Assembly: GCA_023436075.1 (NCBI GenBank)
Contig: JAEZKS010000037.1
Span: forward strand, 1 to 9,376
From: Methanobacteriota archaeon
GTDB taxonomy: Archaea > Halobacteriota > Methanocellia > Methanocellales > Methanocellaceae
Reading direction: 5' to 3'
Length of the DNA: 9,376 nt
The position numbers and the translations under genes were made by a program. Each line of letters starts with the position of its first letter. Within the stretch, counting starts at the first letter, position 1. The notes under the pieces were generated by a model that did not search any database, had not been told where the DNA came from, and worked only from the letters and a program-made list of their open reading frames with translations. Below, piece by piece: positions 6,435-9,376 of the stretch.

Positions 6435-6544
6435 CTCGCCAAGCGCGCCAAGGACTTCAAGCGCGCCAAGTTTTTATAATCGGACCGCATAGCCTGACTT
6501 TTATCGTTCTTGGCGCGCTTCACGGACTTGGCGCCCTTGGCGAG
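6435..6544. repeat. 36-base imperfect inverted repeat built of GCCAAG units
   Basis: The arms are 6435-6470 and 6509-6544 and enclose a 38-base T-rich loop. Comparing the left arm with the reverse complement of the right gives 31 of 36 identical positions: the first 9, then 8 of the next 9, and the last 12. The mismatches are one single base plus a cluster of four between. Within each arm the word GCCAAG occurs three times, at spacings of 9 and 18 bases. Both edges of the loop are T-rich (TTTTTATAAT and CTTTTATCG). It resembles a dispersed intergenic repeat or an RNA hairpin; no transposase or target duplication was seen. Confidence 0.8.
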
Positions 6545-6639
6545 GGTATAGCCTGCGCATGCCTTAACAAGGACAGGATTCATGGAATCTTTTTCTACTA
6601 TCATGCGCCATGCTGCGCGTGCTCCCGGAAGAGAACAAC

Positions 6640-6646
6640 GTTTATA
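6640..6646 (+). promoter_or_regulatory. box A promoter of the hydrolase gene
   Basis: GTTTATA at 6640-6646 is a good archaeal box A. Transcription would begin near 6668, which leaves about 22 bases before ATG 6691. It therefore argues against the longer frame starting at 6610, which would begin upstream of the promoter. Confidence 0.5.
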
Positions 6647-6690
6647 GCCTCTGCTTTCCTATCATCTGTTTAAGGGATGGTTGGCTTATT

Positions 6691-7518
6691 ATGGTCGAGA
6701 CGATAGGAGTCGACGGTATCAATGTCTGTTATGAGGTTGAAGGCAAGGGCGACGTTATTTTATTAGTCCACGGCACAGGCATCGGTCGCCGGGCGTGGGA
6801 TGACGTCATCGCCGAAATTTCCGGGTACCATACAGTGTATGCTGTCGACCTGCCCGGGTTCGGATGCTCGGACAAGCCGGACATACCATACAGCGTACCG
6901 CTCTACGCGGAGCTGCTGAACAAGCTAATGCACGAACTGAAGCTGGAGCCGGCTGCTGTCGCCGGCGTATCGATGGGCGGCGCCGTCGCGGCCACGCTGG
7001 CGGCCTCTCACCCGGACAAGGTCTCGAAGCTGGTGCTCGTCGCACCCGCGGGGCTGACACCGCCACAGGGCGAGTTCGTGAAGCCTTCGCGATTCATGGA
7101 CGCGAACTTCTGGCTCCTGTCTCACAACAAAGACCTGTTCCGACAATCGATGGAGGATATGTTCTACGACAAGAGCAAGCTGACGCCGGCGATGACTGAT
7201 GCTGTATGGGAGAGCATGAAGAGCCCGGAGCATCGGAGGGCAGTACTGCGCAACACACAGTACCTGGCGAAGCCCGACCTCGCTTTCTCTGACATGCTGG
7301 AGACGATCGCCGCGCCCACGCTCATCGTCTGGGGCGAGGAAGACAAAATCGTGCCCCCTGTGGATGCCCAGAAGTTCTCCATCCTGATCAAGTACGCGGA
7401 CGTGATCTATCTCAGGAACTGCGGTCATGCGGTGCCCGTCGAGAAGGGAGAGGCGCTCGCGGATGCCATGGTTTCTTTTCTTGGCGAGGAAGACCAGTAT
7501 TATACGAACGAAGGGTAA
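6691..7518 (+). CDS. alpha/beta-hydrolase fold enzyme
   Basis: This is a cytoplasmic serine hydrolase of the alpha/beta fold, 275 residues, which is the usual size. The visible landmarks are HGTG (residues 27-30) for the oxyanion hole, DLPGFGCSDKP (53-63), the nucleophile elbow GVSMGG with Ser94, a cap region around 130-195, the acid in WGEEDKIVP (Asp218) and the catalytic His246 in NCGHAVPVEKG. The triad Ser94-Asp218-His246 is therefore complete. The substrate cannot be read from sequence; esterase, lactonase and C-C bond hydrolase (MhpC/BphD-like) relatives all share this pattern. The start at 6691 is chosen because a box A lies at 6640 and a GGGATGG (6674-6680) precedes it; the 27 extra residues of the longer frame look non-coding. 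A small zinc-ribbon gene follows 44 bases downstream on the same strand. Confidence 0.9.
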   Translation: MVETIGVDGINVCYEVEGKGDVILLVHGTGIGRRAWDDVIAEISGYHTVYAVDLPGFGCSDKPDIPYSVPLYAELLNKLMHELKLEPAAVAGVSMGGAVAATLAASHPDKVSKLVLVAPAGLTPPQGEFVKPSRFMDANFWLLSHNKDLFRQSMEDMFYDKSKLTPAMTDAVWESMKSPEHRRAVLRNTQYLAKPDLAFSDMLETIAAPTLIVWGEEDKIVPPVDAQKFSILIKYADVIYLRNCGHAVPVEKGEALADAMVSFLGEEDQYYTNEG

Positions 7519-7562
7519 ACCTTTAAGTTCCCAGATCATTCATATCAAACAGGGTCAGAGAC

Positions 7563-7721
7563 ATGTTCATTCCTCCTCCGTTCAGGCACGTTCCGGAATC
7601 GTTCGTAGAATGCAAGAAATGCCCGAAATGTAAGGCGATAATGGCACTGGACAACGAAACGAATACGTTCGTCTGCTCCTGTGGTTTCAAGATGCCTGTC
7701 ATCACGCGTTCAGGGATATAA
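7563..7721 (+). CDS. 52-residue zinc-ribbon-like protein
   Basis: A short frame from ATG 7563 to TAA 7719-7721 encodes 52 residues. It contains ECKKCPKCKA (Cys17, Cys20, Cys23) and, after 14 residues, CSCGFK (Cys38, Cys40), which together look like a zinc-binding ribbon of the C-x2-C...C-x-C type. The residues between (IMALDNETNTFV) fit the beta hairpin of such ribbons. The start has only a weak purine-rich GGGTCAGAG upstream. CCTTTAAG (about 7521-7528) may be its own promoter, or it could be read with the hydrolase. The role is unknown: small archaeal zinc ribbons bind nucleic acids or proteins, and nothing here narrows that. The cysteine pattern makes it much more likely real than other short frames nearby. 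Confidence 0.65.
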   Translation: MFIPPPFRHVPESFVECKKCPKCKAIMALDNETNTFVCSCGFKMPVITRSGI

Positions 7722-7770
7722 CTGCGGCCAACCTAACGTAATCTTGTATGAAAGGACCGTACGAGGCCGT

Positions 7771-7780
7771 TAATAAAAAT
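7771..7780 (-). terminator. oligo-T 3' flank of the propeller gene
   Basis: On the minus strand ATTTTTATTA lies 12 bases after the stop of the surface-protein gene. A 6-bp stem (ACGAAG 7786-7791 with CTTCGT 7796-7801, loop CTAT) overlaps the stop codon just before it. Stem plus T-run looks like a terminator. Confidence 0.5.
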
Positions 7781-7791
7781 GTCGAACGAAG

Positions 7792-9252
7792 CTATCTTCG
7801 TCTATTCTTTCTATACCCCGCTATCAGGTAAAGTGTAACGATACCGAATACCAGTACTGCGTATATGCCGTCAATCACAGGTGTCGGCGTAGCTTGCAAT
7901 GAGCCTGGTGTCGGTGAGGACGTAGGCGTCACTGGCGGTGCCTGCGTACCGGTAATCGTCGGTACGGGGGTTACCGATGGCGTACTGTTCAGCGATGGTG
8001 CAGGGGTCACGGTAGCCGTTGGCACAATCGACGCTATTGGAGTCACTGTCGACTCGGTTGTCTGGGCAGGAGCGTCAGAAGATATTTTAACCAGGTAAGT
8101 CTGGTCGGAGCCGCCATAAGTACCGGTGATATAACATGCGCCATTACGATATGCCTCCGAATAGCCATACCGATAATTGTTCCCGGCCGTCGTCTTTTCC
8201 CACATTACGTTGCCATCGAAGTCCGTCTTGACCAGGTACAGGTGGATGTCGTTCATATTGCTACGCGGTAACGTCTCGCCGGCAATGATGTAGCCGTCAC
8301 TCGCAACGACCACTGATTCGCCCTGATCGATGTCGGATGTGCCCAGGGCTTTAGTCCAGAGCTGATTGCCGTTTAAGTCGGTTTTTACCAGCAGTATGTC
8401 ATATATATTGGGATCAGGGTCTCCGTACCCTATCAACCGGGTTCTTCCGGTCATCAGGTAACCGTCATTGGTCGCGGCCATGCCATAACAAGTGTCCTCC
8501 CTGACATCGCCGTAGGTATTTTCCCAGATGATGTTACCGCTAAAATCCGTCTTCAGCAGGTAAAATTCCCTGCTTTTCTGAGCGTTTAGATCCCGAGAGC
8601 CGCCGACGACGTATCCGTCGCTTGTGACGACGATAGATTTCCCTTCTCCCCCGGGCCTGTCGTAGTGTTTATTCCAGACGACGTTACCGTCTAGATCGGT
8701 CTTGAGGAGGAAGATATCTCCGTGAGTGTCATCCCAGTTGACATACCCTGTGAGGATATAGCCGTCGCTTACGACCGCCACGTCATATCCGCAGTCGAGC
8801 TTCGATTCTCCATAGGTCTTATTCCAGAGCATGTTCCCGTTCAGGTCGGTCCTGACCAGGTAGATATCCCCGTGCTCTCCAAATGACGTAGTGTAACCGA
8901 CAACGACGTAACCGTCGCCGCATGCGGCCACTGACCACCCGATTTCCGTGGATGCCCCGCCGTAGTGTTTACTCCAGACCAGGTTGCCGTCGAGGTCCGT
9001 TTTAGCCAGCCATACGTCACTGCCACTGTTACCACCACTTCCGCTGCCCGTGATGACGAAGCCGTCGTCGATGGCGATTATGGAATAGCCATTTCCCTCG
9101 TAGGTCCTGTTCCATTCGATATCCGGAGCGGCTGCCACCGTCGGCAGTGCCAGAAGCGATGAGATGAGCAGCATGAAAAGCATCGATGTTATACAGAAGG
9201 CTATTTGTCGGTATCTCAAAATGGTCATACTTGTTTCCGGACCGGATCGCAT
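7792..9252 (-). CDS. secreted surface protein: seven-bladed beta-propeller, Thr/Pro stalk, C-terminal anchor
   Basis: The 486-residue product starts with a signal peptide (hydrophobic about 17-40; cleavage likely near AAA-PD at 42). Residues 43-393 hold seven repeats of about 50 residues with the pattern DGY-x-x-x-G...L-x-KTD-x-x-GN-x-x-W-x-K-x-Y. The DG strands lie near 63, 113, 163, 212, 263, 319 and 370, and the GN-x-x-W strands near 89, 139, 189, 239, 295 and 347. The last repeat ends at YLVKISSDA without a GN-x-x-W strand. The mature N-terminus (IEWNRTYE, 45-52) supplies one, so the ring can close as a seven-blade propeller. Residues 395-458 are a Thr/Ser/Pro stalk, probably glycosylated. 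One membrane helix (462-480) and a basic tail (RKNRRR) anchor it. No PGF or PEF sorting motif was found. GGAG at 9262-9265, nine bases upstream, supports this start. The ligand is unknown. Confidence 0.88.
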   Translation of the reverse strand: MRSGPETSMTILRYRQIAFCITSMLFMLLISSLLALPTVAAAPDIEWNRTYEGNGYSIIAIDDGFVITGSGSGGNSGSDVWLAKTDLDGNLVWSKHYGGASTEIGWSVAACGDGYVVVGYTTSFGEHGDIYLVRTDLNGNMLWNKTYGESKLDCGYDVAVVSDGYILTGYVNWDDTHGDIFLLKTDLDGNVVWNKHYDRPGGEGKSIVVTSDGYVVGGSRDLNAQKSREFYLLKTDFSGNIIWENTYGDVREDTCYGMAATNDGYLMTGRTRLIGYGDPDPNIYDILLVKTDLNGNQLWTKALGTSDIDQGESVVVASDGYIIAGETLPRSNMNDIHLYLVKTDFDGNVMWEKTTAGNNYRYGYSEAYRNGACYITGTYGGSDQTYLVKISSDAPAQTTESTVTPIASIVPTATVTPAPSLNSTPSVTPVPTITGTQAPPVTPTSSPTPGSLQATPTPVIDGIYAVLVFGIVTLYLIAGYRKNRRR

Positions 9253-9295
9253 AACAGTCTACTCCAATAAGCGTATCCTTCATTAGCGTCCTGGT

Positions 9296-9317
9296 TAATA
9301 ACGGTTATTATAATTCG
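9296..9317 (-). promoter_or_regulatory. promoter and palindrome upstream of the propeller gene
   Basis: On the minus strand AATTATAATA (about 9308-9317) is a TATA-like box that would start transcription near 9283 and leave a leader of about 30 bases. It overlaps a perfect 15-base palindrome, TAATAACGGTTATTA (9296-9310), a possible operator. The remaining bases up to 9376 show no gene. Confidence 0.35.
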
Positions 9318-9376
9318 TTGATTCGTCGACCGTCGTCAAGGATTTAATTGTTTGCCATGATCCGCCGTGATGGCAT

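Larger units (their letters stand above)
6366..6690. other. 325-base non-coding stretch before the hydrolase
   Basis: No gene is convincing here. It begins with a T-rich run after the receiver-PAS stop (TTACTTTATTTTAGTCTTTT, 6367-6386) that may serve as terminator. A large inverted repeat occupies 6435-6544. The hydrolase promoter (TTTATA at about 6641) and leader follow. A minus-strand frame (6386-6604) crosses the inverted repeat and is Lys/Arg/Ala-rich with no ribosome binding site; I regard it as a by-product of the repeat. Confidence 0.6.

Noticed and set aside
6386..6604. 72-residue minus-strand frame rich in Lys, Arg and Ala
   Set aside because: Its composition is explained by the GCCAAG inverted repeat, it has no ribosome binding site, and no domain is visible. 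It would need reconsidering if homologues exist.
6610..6690. 27-residue N-terminal extension of the hydrolase
   Set aside because: A box A promoter at 6640 lies inside it, and the normal family start matches ATG 6691.
7523..7705. 60-residue minus-strand frame
   Set aside because: It is antisense to the zinc-ribbon frame, whose cysteine pattern is the better explanation.
7865..8098. 77-residue Gly/Val-rich plus-strand frame
   Set aside because: It is the antisense of the Thr/Pro-rich stalk of the surface protein; its low complexity is inherited from that.

Overview
The window looks like chromosomal DNA of a methanogenic archaeon, most likely a Methanocella-type member (Rice Cluster I, Methanocellales). 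This is an inference. The evidence is an archaeal 6-phospho-3-hexuloisomerase, an archaeal ribose-1,5-bisphosphate isomerase, a multi-PAS receiver protein typical of methanogens, a surface beta-propeller protein with a Thr/Pro-rich stalk, TTTATA-like box A promoters and oligo-T 3' flanks. Coding regions have high GC at third positions and are separated by AT-rich spacers. No tRNA, rRNA, transposase or CRISPR array was seen.

Layout, left to right. 1-644 (+): the tail of an unidentified gene, then an unidentified 155-residue gene that seems to begin at an ATA codon placed after a good ribosome binding site. 645-846: a spacer with a perfect 15-bp hairpin and the promoter of the next gene. 847-1491 (+): 6-phospho-3-hexuloisomerase. 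1750-2322 (+): an unidentified single-pass membrane-anchored protein. 2323-2546: a convergent, GC-rich, structured spacer. 2547-3804 (-): a two-gene operon in which ribose-1,5-bisphosphate isomerase is followed after one base by an unidentified 102-residue protein. 3805-4082: an AT-rich divergent promoter region. 4083-6365 (+): a receiver domain plus five PAS domains with no kinase domain. 6366-6690: a non-coding stretch with a 36-base inverted repeat made of GCCAAG units. 6691-7518 (+): an alpha/beta hydrolase. 7563-7721 (+): a 52-residue zinc-ribbon-like protein. 7792-9252 (-): a secreted, C-terminally anchored protein that reads as a seven-bladed beta-propeller.

The two sugar-phosphate isomerases lie about 1.4 kb apart. 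Both feed pentose phosphate and bisphosphate pools: Phi links fructose 6-phosphate to hexulose 6-phosphate and so to ribulose 5-phosphate, and R15Pi makes ribulose 1,5-bisphosphate for form III RuBisCO. They are on opposite strands with a membrane protein between them, so they are neighbours and not one operon.

I found no clearly new multi-gene system. The items most worth a second look are the ATA-start gene, the small gene coupled to R15Pi, the receiver-PAS protein without a transmitter, the GCCAAG inverted repeat, the 15-bp hairpin and the seven-blade propeller closed by its own N-terminus.
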